A stretch of DNA of 64,000 bases from Pectinophora gossypiella (GCF_024362695.1 NC_065423.1:2225001-2289000), one strand, 5' to 3'; positions 1 to 11,702 are shown, numbered from the stretch's first letter. The notes: generated by a model from the sequence alone, not told the origin. Program-made: numbers and translations.

Positions 1-229
1 CCATGGAGAAAGTCATGTTCATACATCAAGGTACGTCAGGGCCGGTTATTCTTCATACTGGGAAAGAGACAAGCTAATACCATTACCGAGACGTTCTTTT
101 CCCTTGGAAAGTGCACCTAAAGCTGTCACTTATAATGTCTACACAAACATTCATTTCCGTACCAAGGCGAAATGTCAAGGCCATGTGTTAAGGCACAGAA
201 TACATAATAGTACTACGGTTACGGTTGTC

Positions 230-530
230 TTGCTCGCATTTACGCGATAAGGCGGCACACGGTAAGCATAAAGATTATTGTATGGAGTGTCCGGCGTGTA
301 CGAGGCTTTCCCCACCCCTTCTGGGTCTTAGGTCTTCAATTTCAGGATATGGGCTTATGGAAATTTGCGAATTTTGGAATTTGTGCCAGTGAGACAGACA
401 GTCCGCGCGTTCCCTTACAGGAGTAGGGAGGGGTCTCGCTCGCACTTACGTGATAATGCGGCACACGGTAAAAATAAGATTTTGGTATGGAGTGTCTGGC
501 GCGTGCGCGAGGCACTCCCCGTCCCGATAA
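230..530. repeat. Two degenerate copies of a 'GTGTCCGG' repeat family
   Basis: Two related stretches (about 230-325 and 420-530) share GCGGCACACGGTAA followed by TATGGAGTGTC. Related sequence appears near 21.9-22.1 kb and, reversed, near 28.1-28.2 kb. No coding potential was recognised. The copies look like decayed remnants of an interspersed repeat; the class is not known to me. Confidence 0.45.
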
Positions 531-841
531 GAGGCATAAACTTGTAAACTCCTCTCGTAACGACTAAAAAAACAACATTATATTTATTTAAATCTCCTTA
601 GAACACAAGACACGTAATTTTCAGTAGTCAACTGAAACGTTTCAAGTCGACATTTCACGTTTGTCAGTCCCGAGGCTGCTGTGACTTGTGAGAAGCGGGA
701 GGATGGAAGTGAGGGTTACTTAGGGGTTCTCAGCCAACACTCAAACATTAGACCTTCATTACGAATGCGTGGTCTTTGCTGTTTTTCTATACTCACTTTT
801 GTATTAGGTAGTGTACTTGAATTGATCATAATAGGTGTAAT

Positions 842-900
842 ACTTATAAACAAAAACTTTACAAAAAAGGTTATTATAAAGTTAGTGATTATTTAGAAGA
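842..900 (+). repeat. Left half of repeat family A, cut by mariner
   Basis: The end of this stretch (GTTAGTGATTATTTAGAAGA) reappears at 24932-24960 and, in part, at 45890-45905. There it runs straight into the sequence found here only after 2198. This segment and 2199-2470 are therefore one repeat copy split by the mariner element. Confidence 0.75.
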
Positions 901-902
901 TA

Positions 903-2196
903 CGAGGGGAGGTCAAAAAGTTCGCGGAATGAGGGGGAAGGGGGTCGAAATTAAACACGAAACTATTTTTCCTTTTCAATATATTCTCCCTTAACCTTAA
1001 CACATTTTCCGGATCTATCAAATAATTTGTTTATTCCATCATAAAAAAAAGATTTCTCTTTGCTGTCAAAATAGGCCGAAATTGCAGACTTGACTTCTTC
1101 ATCATCGCCAAATTTTCGTCCACGCAGTTCCTTTTTCATTTTTGGGAACAAATAATAATCGCTGGGGGCCAAGTCTGGACTGTAAGGCGGGTGGTTTAAT
1201 TTTTCGAACCCGCATCGGTGAATGGCAGCCGTCGCAACATGTCACGTGTGGACGGGTGCGTTGTCGTGCAAAAGGAGCACACCTCTTGACAGCTTTCCTC
1301 TTCTTTTTTCCTTGATAGCCTCTTTCAATCTATCCAGTAAAGAAGCGTAGTAATGTCCCGTTATAGTCACACCACGATCTTTATAATCAATCAGCAAAAT
1401 ACCTTCTGTATCCCAAAAAATAGTGGCCATGATCTTTCCGGCCGATTGTGACACCTTAAACTTCTTTGGAGGAGGTGTGCCTTTTTTATGCCACTGCATC
1501 GACTCTTGCTTCGACTCAGGTTCATAGTGGTGAACCCAGGTTTCATCTCCAGTAACAATCCGGGCCATAACTTCTTCCTTATTCTCTCCACAGAGCTCAA
1601 AAACTGGCGAGAACACTCGACACGCTCGCTTTTTTGAAGTGGCGTGAGCATTCTTGGAACCCATCTTGCGCTGACCTTAGTCATCCCAAGATGTTGATGT
1701 AGGATATTTAAAATACTTTTTTCGGATACACCGACCATTGCTGCAAGCTGCTTCTTCTTCAAGCGGGTATCTTCTAATACAAGTTTCTCTACTTTTTCGA
1801 TGATTTCCGGTGTGGTGGCCTCAATGGGCCGTCCGGAGCGGGGGTCATCTTCAATCGACTCTCTTCCTTGCTTGAAAAGACTATGCCACTTGTAAACCAT
1901 GGGTTTACCAGGGGCAGAGCCCGCGTAAACTGCTTACAGCTCTTGAAAAATCGTCTGAGCGTATTTTCCTTGCTTGGTGAGGAACTTAATGACGGCGCGG
2001 TGTTCAATTTTCTCCATATTCGCTGAGTTCTTCCCGATTCACTTGTTTGCTGGTCGATAGTTCAAACGTTAATGACCCGATTTGCTTCAAACTTGGGACA
2101 TATACTGTTAATGAGGTGTGCAACTAGCGGCTACCTGTACGAGCAAACCAACCCCCTCCAACCCCTCCATTCCGCGAACTTTTTGACCTCCCCTCG
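903..2196 (-). mobile_element. Mariner DNA transposon, inactive, TA target duplication
   Basis: A 1.29-kb element is bounded by inverted terminal repeats of about 28 bp; the left one starts CGAGGGGAGGTCAAAAAGTT and the right one is its reverse complement. Both ends are flanked by TA (901-902 and 2197-2198), the classic Tc1/mariner target duplication. The only large coding potential is a broken transposase on the minus strand. Two paralogous empty sites elsewhere in the window (near 24950 and 45905) confirm the insertion point. Confidence 0.93.
963..2017 (-). pseudogene. Mariner transposase pseudogene (DD34D type)
   Basis: Transposases of this family cut and paste the element by binding its terminal repeats. 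The apparent ATG is at 2017. A helix-turn-helix region, the mariner hallmark WVPRMLT, the first catalytic Asp in TGDETW, the second in HDNAPVH and the third in SPDLAPSDYYLFP are all visible. Counting 34 residues between the second and third Asp gives DD34D. The frame is broken at least three times: a TAA shortly after the start, a frameshift between WVPRMLT and TGDETW (about 1600-1620), and a TGA just after the HDN motif. It cannot make an active enzyme. Confidence 0.9.
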
Positions 2197-2198
2197 TA

Positions 2199-2470
2199 TG
2201 AATGCATGGGATTAACTGTCTGAGAACTGATATTAGGCAGCTAAATTACTCAATTGTACACCAATATTTTATGTTTTATGTTTATTTTTTTAAAGAACGT
2301 CTAGGGCCCTGTGCCGAGGTTTTTCTTGCAGCTTCTTTTCCCCGGCTATACAGGTTGTGAGAAGCTGCAGTAGTTTTAGGCGGATAAGACGTTCGTTATG
2401 TAAAATTGACGATTCAAAGTGTAACTATGTTACCTACTGAATAAAGATATTTTTGAATTTTGAATGTGAA
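2199..2470 (+). repeat. Repeat family A, right part (retroposon-like 3' end)
   Basis: This is a moderately repeated element with the landmarks GAACGTCTAGGGCCCTGTGC, GAGGTTTTTCTTGCAGCTTC, TAGTTTTAGGCGGAT and a tail CTACTGAATAAAGATATTTT. The AATAAA followed by T/A-rich sequence at one end suggests a retroposon 3' end. Other copies lie at 4846-5010 (-), 15340-15500 (-), 24915-25195 (+) and 45885-46172 (+). The exact family is not known to me. Confidence 0.75.
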
Positions 2471-2486
2471 TTTTGAATTTTGAATT

Positions 2487-2640
2487 AAAAATGCATACAT
2501 AAACTCACGCCTATTTCTCACCGGGGTAAGCAGACTATGGAATTCCATTAGCTTCGATCTTGACACACTTCTTTTGCTTCCTCCACATTCATCAATCGTT
2601 TCATACGCGCACGTCGGTTCACCCAAAATGGCCAGGGTTC
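2487..2640 (-). mobile_element. LINE open-reading-frame 3' fragment
   Basis: Read on the minus strand this encodes a decayed version of the C-terminal motif seen at 61173-61469 (MKRLM...EAREVCQDRSKW...AYP). It is common at the 3' end of lepidopteran non-LTR retrotransposon polyproteins. It is a short degenerate fragment and not a gene. Confidence 0.6.
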
Positions 2641-3090
2641 AGTGAAAATATACCCAGAGCGCAACACTGATTTTCAACCCACGCCGATCGGTGAAACGCG
2701 AGTACCCGCACAATACATTAAAAAAATAAAAAATAAAGACACACACGATACTACGATAAGTCACGTTACGAACTGGGATATCAGGGATTCAATTTGACAC
2801 ATGCCAGGCAAACTAGCAACGAGACAAACCAGTCATGGTTTAGCTACGGCTCAAAACTGTATATCCATTTGCATTAAGTAAATAAATTCAAAACTTTCAC
2901 ATTTTGGGATCATTGTTTGTACCACAGTGGTTACACGAGGCAAAGACTTGAGTAAATGTTGTTATTTGCTTCAAAACGTAAACGTGCTCGGGTTTTTTTT
3001 TTTAATCTTTAAACTCGTGCACGTATTATTTATAGTTTCAAATAAAATACCGTTTAATAAAATCAAGCTAATTGTTTATCGGATAAATAA

Positions 3091-3415
3091 CGGCCTCCGT
3101 GGTCCAGTGGTTGAGCGTTGGGCTCACGATCCGGAGGTCCCGGGTTCGAATCCCGGTGGGGATATATCACAAAAATCACTTTGTGATCCCTAGTTTGGTT
3201 AGGACATTACAGGCTGATCACCTAATTGTCCAAAAAGTAAGATGATCCGTGCTTCGGAAGGCACGCTAAGCCGTTGATCCCGGTTAATACTTACTGATGT
3301 AAGTAAGTAGTCGTTACATGAGCCATGTCAGGGGCCTTTGGCGGCTCAATAATAACCCTGACACCAGGGTTGATGAGGTTGGTAATTGACCTCACAACCC
3401 ACACGATATAAGATA
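3091..3415 (+). mobile_element. tRNA-derived SINE (SINE-1), near full length
   Basis: The head GGCCTCCGTGGTCCAGTGG and the box GGTTCGAATCCCGG resemble tRNA-like internal promoter boxes A and B. The body has landmarks CACTTTGTGATCCCTAG, GTCGTTACATGAGCC, TTTGGCGGCTCAATAATAAC and GACACCAGGGTTGATGAGG. It is the best plus-strand copy of the commonest SINE here. It is not a functional tRNA gene because the acceptor and anticodon stems do not close. Confidence 0.85.
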
Positions 3416-3517
3416 TAATAATCGGATAAATATTCCAATATCGATCTTTTGTCTTCGATTGTAGTTGTCTTTGATTACTTGTGGCTCTGCCCACCCCATT
3501 TGGGATTACGGGCGTGA

Positions 3518-3547
3518 GTTTATGTATGTATGTATGTATGTATGTAT
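3518..3547. repeat. (TATG)n microsatellite
   Basis: Seven or so tandem TATG units lie next to sequence resembling a LINE fragment end (CACCCCATTTGGGATTACGG). Confidence 0.85.
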
Positions 3548-4009
3548 CGATCTTTTGTAAGGTTACTTATTTACTTAAAGCTTTATTCCAGGAATTTTGT
3601 CTGGCTGTGGGTTTAAGTCTTCCTCAAATTGTCTGCATACTTAAACTCACGTTTGTTATCCCTAATGGGGTGAGCAGGGCCACAAGTAAAGAAGACAACT
3701 CAAATGGTCCTAAAATGTATACCTATTATGAACCTTAAGTGACAAGGGATCAGCCTATCGCCCTCAACAATTGACCATCATGTTACAAAGAACACAATCC
3801 CTCTATCGGATTTTACGATATGATATTCGCTCCCACTCCATCGTAGAAGTTTTCTCTAACTATCATCCTGCTTCTATCTCACTCTAAGTGGGGTCGGCAC
3901 AGCATGTATTCCTATTCCAATCCCCTTTGCCAACGGTGATCTCAGTACTCATACCTTTCACACATATTATTATCATTCATTCACATTTTCTTGGGTCCTC
4001 CCCTACCAC

Positions 4010-4250
4010 AATCATCATCATCAATTTAAGAGCCACGCTCTTGTCGGTGTAGCATTTTCCATTTCAGTCTATCAAAGGCCAATTCCTTGACTTCCCTATA
4101 AGACACAACGTTAACCTTTTCTTTAATCTGTTCCATGTAAGCTCTTCTTGGTCTTCCCCTTCCTCTCTTTCCTTCTATTATGTTACCACAATATGCATCC
4201 ACATTTCGTCGCTGATGTCGCGAACGACGTTTCTGAAAATTTGGGCGCAT
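4010..4250 (-). mobile_element. LINE C-terminal coding fragment and 3' end
   Basis: On the minus strand a 74-residue open stretch contains GKRGRGRPRRAYMEQIKEKV and KWKMLHRQ, the C-terminal signature of a non-LTR retrotransposon protein. It runs into the 3' end motif CAAGAGCGTGGCTCTTAAAT and an ATGATGATG tail. Related 3' ends occur at 13610-13735, 29722-29770, 29985-30072 and 34280-34460. Confidence 0.75.
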
Positions 4251-4845
4251 CTAATTTGCACCTTTTTCTATAGTCATATTTATCAAAAATATTGCAGATA
4301 CGTCAGTTTGCAAAATCAGCCACGATTTATACTCATAACTTTCCTCGTAATATGCCTCTCATCCCTCCTCGATGCATGCCCATTCATTTTAGTTTCATCT
4401 AACTGTATTGATTAAAATCCAGATAAAACAATTTCAACTTTTACACCGGGCTTGAGGAAAAATAACAAAACATGTGATCCTGACACGTGCGAAACACAAT
4501 AGCTTTTTTATTTTTTCGTCCACTTGCTCAACAATGGCATCAGAAAATCCAGTTTTTCAGCCACTTTTTATTTTCTCCCACGTAAGAACGTTTATTGCTT
4601 TTTTAATAAAGTTTCTCAGATAAAAGAGTCGCATAATTCGTTGCCTTGGGCATAGCATCATTGCTTTTTTATGTGGCATGCTAGGAAATGGTCTAAGAAT
4701 AGCTAATTGCTATTAAGAAATGCTAGACGTGTCCTTCCGCCTGCAATAGGTCATTTTTTCTTTGACAATGTTTGTATGACGATAATGGATACCAATCGTT
4801 GCTTGTAATTTTATATATTTTATTTGAAAGTTTAATTCAAAATAT
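4251..4845. other. AT-rich sequence, nothing recognised
   Basis: I see no supported gene, RNA or recognisable repeat in this stretch. Confidence 0.5.
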
Positions 4846-5010
4846 CTTTAATCTTTATTCAGTAGGTAACATAGTTTTCGTACACTTTGAATCGACATTT
4901 TTACATAACGAACGTCTTATCCGCCTAAGACTATAACCTGTATAGCCGGGGAAAAGAAGCTGCAAGAAAAACCTCGGCACAAAGAGGGCCTAGACGTTCT
5001 TAAAAAAAAA
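4846..5010 (-). repeat. Repeat family A, minus copy
   Basis: Reverse-complement copy with AATATCTTTAATCTTTATTC, the ATAACGAACGTCTTATCCGC block and ACCTCGGCAC. It is truncated relative to the copy at 24915. Confidence 0.75.
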
Positions 5011-5054
5011 AACACATAAAATATTGTTATACAATAGGCTATTTGACAAAACGA

Positions 5055-5125
5055 AACGTCAAAACGAAAGTTTTCTTTGGAGTTTGTATGGAAATACTGT
5101 CCTGTGACGTCATCAATAAAAGCGT
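5055..5125. repeat. Short dispersed repeat with inverted partner at 33085-33165
   Basis: The block ACTTTCGTTTTGACG (reverse sense), GTTTGTATGGAAATACTGTC and TGACGTCATCAATAAAAGC recurs reverse-complemented near 33085-33165. The class is unknown; it is probably a MITE remnant. Confidence 0.5.
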
Positions 5126-5990
5126 TATTAAAATTCGAAAATAAGTCGTAAAGTAAAATGAGATTGTTTTTTGATCATGTCAGACTGGCTTATATTTCTA
5201 GATTAGCATTTTATAATTTATCTTTGACCCAGACAAATACCCTATTTAGTAATGTGGCTGCCTTATACCAGTTCCCAGACCAATTAATACATAAGCAATA
5301 CCCAGGGTGCTGCAGATGTCCACAGTCAGTGGCCACTTACCTTCAGGTGGCCCGTTAGACTGTTTGTCGTCCAAACATTAAAAAAGTGACCAAGACATAC
5401 GGACGGATAGACATGACGAATACATAACGATTTCGTTTGGCTACGAAACCTTAAAAAGTCCCCTCATGATAGGACTAATAATCAAGTTGTAAGTTACCTA
5501 CAAGCAAACCCATGAAGAAGAAGTGGATTTCGGTTATGTCTCAACAGTATTTGAAAACTACATACCCTTATTATTATTATTGCGTATGGCAGAGAAAAAT
5601 AAAATATCCTGCGTGGATCATATATCCACCTTAAGCTCCCCTAACCAAGTCTCAGTCTCTGTGTGTGAGTACATACCCTAAATATGAGTACCCTATATAA
5701 ATTGCAAAACTATCACTCACAAAACTACATTCCAGCTGTATTGTCTCCGTGCTGGGCAAAGACCTCCTCTTCCTGTTACTAAACTAAAACATCTTTAATA
5801 TGTATATGTAATATTTGTCTTTAAGAACATATATCGGTCGTCGCCGTATTAATTGCTATCGTCAATACCGCAAACGGTTTGAATGAACCTCAATAGTCTA
5901 CCCATAACAACAGTCTGCACGTTTTATACACGTGCTGGTCATCGAGAGATGTTACAGACACGCCTCCAAGATCACGATAAGATCGATAAT
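5126..5990. other. No recognisable feature
   Basis: Only short chance reading frames are present. No domain, splice-bounded exon or repeat border could be supported. Confidence 0.4.
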
Positions 5991-5998
5991 AATAATAC

Positions 5999-6150
5999 TC
6001 ACTCATTATTTAGTATACTGATGTAAGTACCTAAGTCTTTAGAGCATCTGACAAAATAGCACCTGCTTGTCAAGTCAGGGGCCTTGACCGTCGCAATAAT
6101 AACCCTGACATCAGGGTTGATGTGGTCGGTAATCCGCAACCCACACGTTA
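5999..6150 (+). mobile_element. SINE-1 3' portion, diverged
   Basis: It keeps TACTGATGTAAGTACCTAAG, AGGGGCCTTGACCG and AATAATAACCCTGACATCAG. The tRNA-like head is missing. Confidence 0.65.
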
Positions 6151-6889
6151 GAAGATTGAGTATTTATAGGAACTGACAACCATAATAAGGAAAATCATAA
6201 GAAACACGACAGCCTAAATATATTCTAAGGGCCCATATTTGTCATTTGGAATGCATAGACTGAATCTGAAGACCTAACCTTAAACCAATTCACACTGGTT
6301 TCCTTCTTTTTAGGGTTCCGAACCTCAAAACAAATACGGAACCTTATAGGATCACTCTGTTGTCCGTTCGTCTGTCTGTTAGGACCGTTTTTCTCGGGAA
6401 CGCGTGGAGGTATCGATGAGAGATTTTCCAATCGACGTTCCCCAAACACACGATAGATGGCGTTGTTCACTTTTCATCAAAAGGGTCATCATTTATACCC
6501 AAAAACAAAAATAAAAGGTGCATATTATCCTGTTATCCATGAAATTAGAAGTTTACACGAAGAAAAATCTTAACAACATCATCTATCGTGTTTTTGGGGA
6601 ACACCGATTGGATAGTCCTTCATTTGAAATTTATATGTAAATATTATTTTGTTTTGTCTGCGGTCCCTGTAAAAAAAAATAAACTTCCAAATCAAAACAA
6701 TCCAAAGATAACAGCCATTTTATTTATTTATTTATTAGGCACATCAACAGTACAAACACACAACAATTAATATAAATTTCTTATAGGCTAGTGCTAGTGC
6801 TTGCACCAATTACAGACGTGCACAACTTGTGTAATTAACATGCTCGCCATTTTTTAGTCTAATACGAGTACACGCGTCTTACACACCCA

Positions 6890-7213
6890 TTGAGGGTTGA
6901 TCAGAACCGCATGAAGACTACCACACTCCCACACGAAACAATGGACACCGTCAACCACGCACGTCAAGCCATCAATGCTGGGAGATTAGCGCGCACGTGG
7001 CTAGTACACGAGTCTGTGGCTACAGAATACAGATTGATTTCCACGCTCTGTATTGCCCGCAGTCCTAGCGTGCGTATTGCGTACAATCAGAACTTGAAAA
7101 ATGGGATGAATTCTGAAGTGTTGAATCCGGAAATAGCAACCGTCATTGGCTCGTGTACGTGTGATTTATACGAACAAGTTCATGGTACGAATAACACGAA
7201 GTCTTTTTTTTAA
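6890..7213 (+). other. Unrecognised 107-codon open frame, doubtful
   Basis: The frame is open and ends at a TAA, with ordinary-looking composition (for example NHARQAINAGRLARTWLVHE). I recognise no domain or family. It lies between a TTTATTTATTTA retroposon-like tail and a MITE, so it may be chance or old transposon coding sequence. It is listed only because it is the longest unexplained plus frame in the first 11 kb. Confidence 0.15.
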
Positions 7214-7215
7214 AA

Positions 7216-7690
7216 TACAGGATGTTCGTGATACCGTAACGGAAAAAGAACGTCTTTTGTACTAAATAATAATTCTTTATTAAAGGCAAAAATTTCTTAT
7301 ACTCTCCACCAACCCGCAGTGGAGCAGCGTGGTGGAGTATGCTCCATACCCCCTCCGGATGATTGAGGGGAGGCCTGTGCCCAGCAGTGGGACGTATATA
7401 GGCAGTTTATGTAAAGGCAAAAACAAAACCCATTACAATATAAAATATAAAAATATAGAATATAAAAACGATGGTAGGTTTTTTCTCTCTAAATGATTAA
7501 TTAATATTTTGATTTAAATTATTTGTCATTTTTATTTTAAATTTGGATTCCATGCAGCATAAAGCACAATATGAGATTGAAAATAATTTAAAAAACCTCT
7601 ATAATTTTCATGAATTTTCGACACGGAAATTCCACTTGCTATCAATTCGGCATCGTGGTTTTGCTTTGCGGTGTCACTAACATTCTGTAT
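7216..7690 (-). mobile_element. MITE family B, long form, with nested SINE fragment
   Basis: The left end TACAGGATGTTCGTGATACC and the right end GGTGTCACTAACATTCTGTA are inverted repeats. The interior matches, in reverse, the element at 14110-14520 (GGATTCCATGCAGCATAAAG against TTTATGCTGCGTAGAACCC). Nested inside at about 7296-7412 is a SINE fragment with CCCAGCAGTGGGACGTATAT. No transposase is present. Confidence 0.7.
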
Positions 7691-8455
7691 ACGCACAATA
7701 GGTACTTGTAAGATCGGGAAAATATCTGAAATGAAGATGAAAAAAGTAAAATAATAAATTAGAATTTCTATTTCAATCTCCATGCTAACTGTTGAATGTT
7801 TTCCATTAATAACTTAGCGTGGCACAAAACATTTACATCAAAGTTATTCCCAGGAGCTATCTAATTAAAATGAAAACCTTTTGTAAAGTGTACAAAAGTT
7901 ATTTGTGTAACCTATTTTACGTTCTCTTCAAATAAACGTAAAGGGCGATACTTTGAAACAGTGTACCATGTGAACAGATGTTTTTTGTTTAATTTGTTGA
8001 AGTTAGCAGTAAAACTGATTTTTGGAAATTCGTCTACTAAGGAGTTAAAAAGGAGATAAAAAATTGTATGAAAATTACTCAATTTCGCTCCTAGTCCAAG
8101 GGAGAAGCAACTGTCCACCTTCGACATTCAGAAGACGTAGATTGTATTAATAAATCTATCAATACGAGGTAGTTATTGAACTTCAAATATTTATAGCATT
8201 TCAGTATATTTCCGATATTGTGATGTTTTTCATCTTATCGAGATTATTTTTGCACGATATGAATTTCCGACAACAGCGATGGTAGATGAAAATAAAAATA
8301 AGATATTAACTGACTGGTATCTGATAATTTTAGCAAAAATAAAGTATATTGCAAAAAAAGAAATAGACTCGAATAACTAAATAAATAAATTAATTAATAA
8401 CCAAATATCGTATATTATTTATTAATATGGAAGCCAATTACGAATATTCGGCACA
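7691..8455. other. AT-rich sequence, nothing recognised
   Basis: No supported gene or repeat is visible. Short reading frames here lack any family similarity I know. Confidence 0.45.
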
Positions 8456-8464
8456 TCTATAGTT

Positions 8465-8563
8465 AAAACACATAATAACGGGTTATTACCGCGTTTAAAT
8501 CAGGGATATGAGTATCCCGAATCCCTGATTTAAACGCGGTAAGTACCCGTTATTATGTGTTTA
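8465..8563. repeat. Long near-perfect hairpin
   Basis: Two arms of about 43 bp (8465-8507 and 8521-8563) are reverse complements apart from a few changes, with a short loop. Landmarks are ACACATAATAACGGGTTA and TTTAAACGCGGTAAGTACCC. Related single arms occur at 15945-15990 and 62005-62045. It is probably a MITE tip that duplicated in inverted orientation. Confidence 0.8.
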
Positions 8564-8847
8564 AATTATGATAATAACCGCGTAAACCTAAAACAACATC
8601 TATATTTGTTAACATACACAACACATCCCTCGCATCGTCGCACGTCTTTGGTGGAAACGCTGCCTTAAACACGACGTCAAGTATCATCGAAATGGCGTAA
8701 TGGAAAATCGATGGCTACTGAAATTTGCACCCGAAGTGTGAATAACACTGTTATAGGTTATAGGCTACAAAGCCCTTATCTGAACACGCGGCTAGGCGAT
8801 AAATTGTACGGATCTGATACCACTTTACTTTCAATATTCCCTTTTTA

Positions 8848-9022
8848 TGGGTTGAGGGGAGCCTGTGCCCAGCAGCGGGACGTATACACATAGGTTGTTT
8901 ATATCATGTTTATGGGTTGACAGTTGATAGCATAGGAGGAGCGCGATGGAATATGCTCTAAATCCCCTCCGGTTGATTGAGGGACGGCCTGTGCCCAGCA
9001 ATGGGACGTAATAGACTGTTTA
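8848..9022 (+). repeat. Two SINE fragments (GCCCAGCAGTGGGAC type)
   Basis: About 8848-8890 and 8925-9020 share GATTGAGGGACGGCCTGTGC, CCCAGCAATGGGACG and a GTTTATGGG tail. The same fragment appears at 7320-7412, 16605-16675, 58585-58620 (reversed) and as part of the SINE at 63345-63693. Confidence 0.65.
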
Positions 9023-9279
9023 TGGGTCCAAATTTTCTTATTAAAAATTAAACCTTCACAGTGTCCCCAAAAGACAAATTGCAAAGTCACTTGGTTTTGA
9101 CGTCCTTATTAATTACCTTATTTTATTAAAATATTGTGAATAAATAAAAAACTGTAGGTATCTAATTTTACAAATTAAACTCCGTCCAGGCCTTATTTTT
9201 GAATCGTTCGCTTTCAAGACACGTTCGAAAATATGTACTCCGCTCATCAGAACTTGTCATTTGCAAGATGAGGCAGGTA

Positions 9280-9607
9280 TACAGGATGTTAGTGACATAA
9301 TAACAAATACTGAGGGGGATGATTCAGTTCATTATTCTGAGTTAATTATCAAGTGTAATTTTCCATTACACCCTGTTCAAGTACATACAAGTAGGTAGGG
9401 TGTTAGTAACATCGTAACAAATACTGAGGGGGATGATTCAGACCATGATTCTGAGTTGATATCAAGTGGATTTTTCTGTCGGAAAATTCATGAGCAATTT
9501 TGTTTTTTTACATTATTTTTCGTTCCATAGTTTTACGACGGAAAATTCCACTTGATATTCACTCAGAATCATGGCCTGAATCATCCCTCGAGAGTTTTCG
9601 TTACGAT
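9280..9607. mobile_element. Two tandem MITE family B copies
   Basis: A truncated copy (9280-9374) is followed in the same orientation by a fuller copy (9396-9607). Both start near AGGGTGTTAGTAACATCG or a variant. The second has the palindromic partner ATCATGGCCTGAATCATCCC, which makes it able to fold back. Confidence 0.75.
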
Positions 9608-10435
9608 GAAATTAAATGAAAATGAAATGAAATTTATTGTAGTAAATGTGGTCATACATAGTGAAGGAAGTAAATATTATGGTTCAGCACACTAACATGT
9701 ATATTTTCGCACGCGGGTTGAAGGCGAGCGATTAAATTTAATTAAGAATAGCAGTTCGATAAAAATTACTAATGCTATATAAAACTTAACCACAACAGCG
9801 CCCACTATGTCTGAGTTATGATCCTCTATTCACAGTATACGGCGCTCTTAAGTACCATTATTTTAAAAAAATTATCGAATTATTCCAGGGTATACCATTT
9901 GTCATTTATAACGGCCGATTACATTTTTACCGATCTCTCATATTCAAGACACGTAAAGTATTAACTTGCCTTCTCTAATGGACTCACGTTAAAAAAAATG
10001 GATCTGATTAGTCTTTTAATAAATATAATATTACCTTTTCAATATCTCGGGCCTATGGATGGACCTGGACTTTGGGAAGGCATGCGTGCGGCCGAAGCCA
10101 ATTATTATAAGGAATGTTCGAGTATAAAATGTATAGAAAGCAATGCACTCATGGGAATATTCCTATGTCCTTGAACGGCCATAACCTTACCGATGCTAAT
10201 GTGCTTGTTTGCTGTAGAAGTTAGGATATGAGCTCGTTTGATCATCAGAATAAACCGTCACTAGTTGGACACCGGCCAAGAGTCGATACCGTGTCTGTTT
10301 ACCCTGCATAGATATTTTATGCTTTTACGCGTAATTTGACAGCAGTATTTTCATTTTTATTTTATTTATTTAGGTGAACAACAGCTTATTAACTATTACA
10401 TGGAAACAAGGATAGGATAGTCAGTGTGGTTACTC
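9608..10435. other. No recognisable gene
   Basis: AT-rich sequence. The only structure noted is an A/T-rich, ATGAAATGAAAT-like stretch after the MITE. Confidence 0.4.
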
Positions 10436-10439
10436 ATAA

Positions 10440-10785
10440 ATTATTATTTTGTGTGTACTATTTATATAAGTAGGTATATATGTTAGGTTATGTATATAGG
10501 TTAGGTATATATTATATTTGTAAGTATGTTATATATATTTATTTGCATGTATTTTGTTGGTGAAATTGTACTTTATTGGTAATAAGTTGTACTTATAGTT
10601 TGTACCCGCAATCTTTCAATTATTATTTTTTTACATTTTACCTCACCTTATGGTTGCCTGGAAGAAATCGCTTTAAGCGATAAGGCCGCCATTTGCCATG
10701 TACTTAATTAAGAGACTTTTTGTAATTATTTATTTTTAGTTTGGTGCAATAAAGTGTATTTGTATTGTATTGTAAGGATAACAAA
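10440..10785 (+). mobile_element. LINE 3' end
   Basis: It ends with GGTTGCCTGGAAGAAATCGC, AAGCGATAAGGCCGCC and AATAAAGTGTATTTGTATTG. This 3' end is frequent in lepidopteran non-LTR retrotransposons. No open reading frame remains. Confidence 0.7.
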
Positions 10786-10825
10786 AAGAACTTAAGCCAA
10801 TTGTAGTTTAGCTTATCATAATTTC

Positions 10826-10860
10826 ACACACACACACGCACACACAAACACACACACATT
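10826..10860. repeat. (CA)n microsatellite
   Basis: An imperfect CA repeat with GCA and AAACA interruptions. Confidence 0.85.
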
Positions 10861-11246
10861 CGTACTATCGCTAGAAATTGTAACCTAAGTTAAGATTTAC
10901 TTAGTATTATTTCTTTTTATTATATTTTTTTTCAATTCAATTCTCAATTATTTATTGCATTCCATGTAGCACAATAAGGTACATGTAGTAAGGTTTCACT
11001 TTTACCCTAATGTTACAAATTTCACTTGTTACTACGGAAGAGCGTTGGCGAGCGTTGGCTCTTATGCTTAAAAGGAGTCATCAACCCTAACTTAACCTTG
11101 TAAAGTGAAATAAAATATTTTCATTTTCAATTAAACATTGTCGAATTCAGTGGTTAAGAGCCTTAGTCGGGATTTGTACCCGTAACACAACGATGCAATG
11201 AATTGAAAAAAATATTATATATCAATACTGATGCTAGGATGTAAAG

Positions 11247-11575
11247 TGAGCCATGGTAGCCCAGTTGGAAGAACGCTTGACTCTCATGAGGTCGTAGGTT
11301 CGAATCCCAGCACGGGCCTAAACCAATGACCTTAGAATTAGCTTTAGAATTCATGTTTGGATTATAAATGATTATCACGTGCTCAGCGGGAAAGGAAAAC
11401 ATGATGAGGAAAACCACATTCCCGAGATATGCTAACCTAACCTGTATTGGGCTGGTTTTCCCTTCGCGGGTTTGAAGGTCGGACAGGCAGTCGCTTCTGT
11501 AAAAACTGGACCTGTCAAATCATTACGTTAGGTAAACGGATCCTGTGAAAAAAAAAACAAGATAATGCTAGGGAA
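11247..11575 (+). mobile_element. tRNA-derived SINE (SINE-2)
   Basis: The head GAGCCATGGTAGCCCAGTTG and GGTTCGAATCCCAGC are A- and B-box-like. The body has GATTATCACGTGCTCAGCGG, GGAAAACATGATGAGGAAAA and GGGCTGGTTTTCCCTTCGCG. Further copies lie at 44262-44408 (-) and 56140-56470 (+). Confidence 0.85.
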
Positions 11576-11702
11576 ATGATAAAATAGCCTGCATTGGTAC
11601 GTTCCACAGCTGGGCACATGCTCTCTATCGACCGGAAATTGTAAGGAGCCTACACGTTATTACGAAAAATGTAATCTACAACAATGTCTCATCTTGTTAC
11701 AG

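Noticed and set aside
3091..3160. A tRNA gene suggested by GGTTCGAATCCC and an A-box-like start (also at 11250, 39350, 60165, 63640)
   Set aside because: No closed acceptor stem or anticodon arm, and each is continuous with a SINE body found several times.
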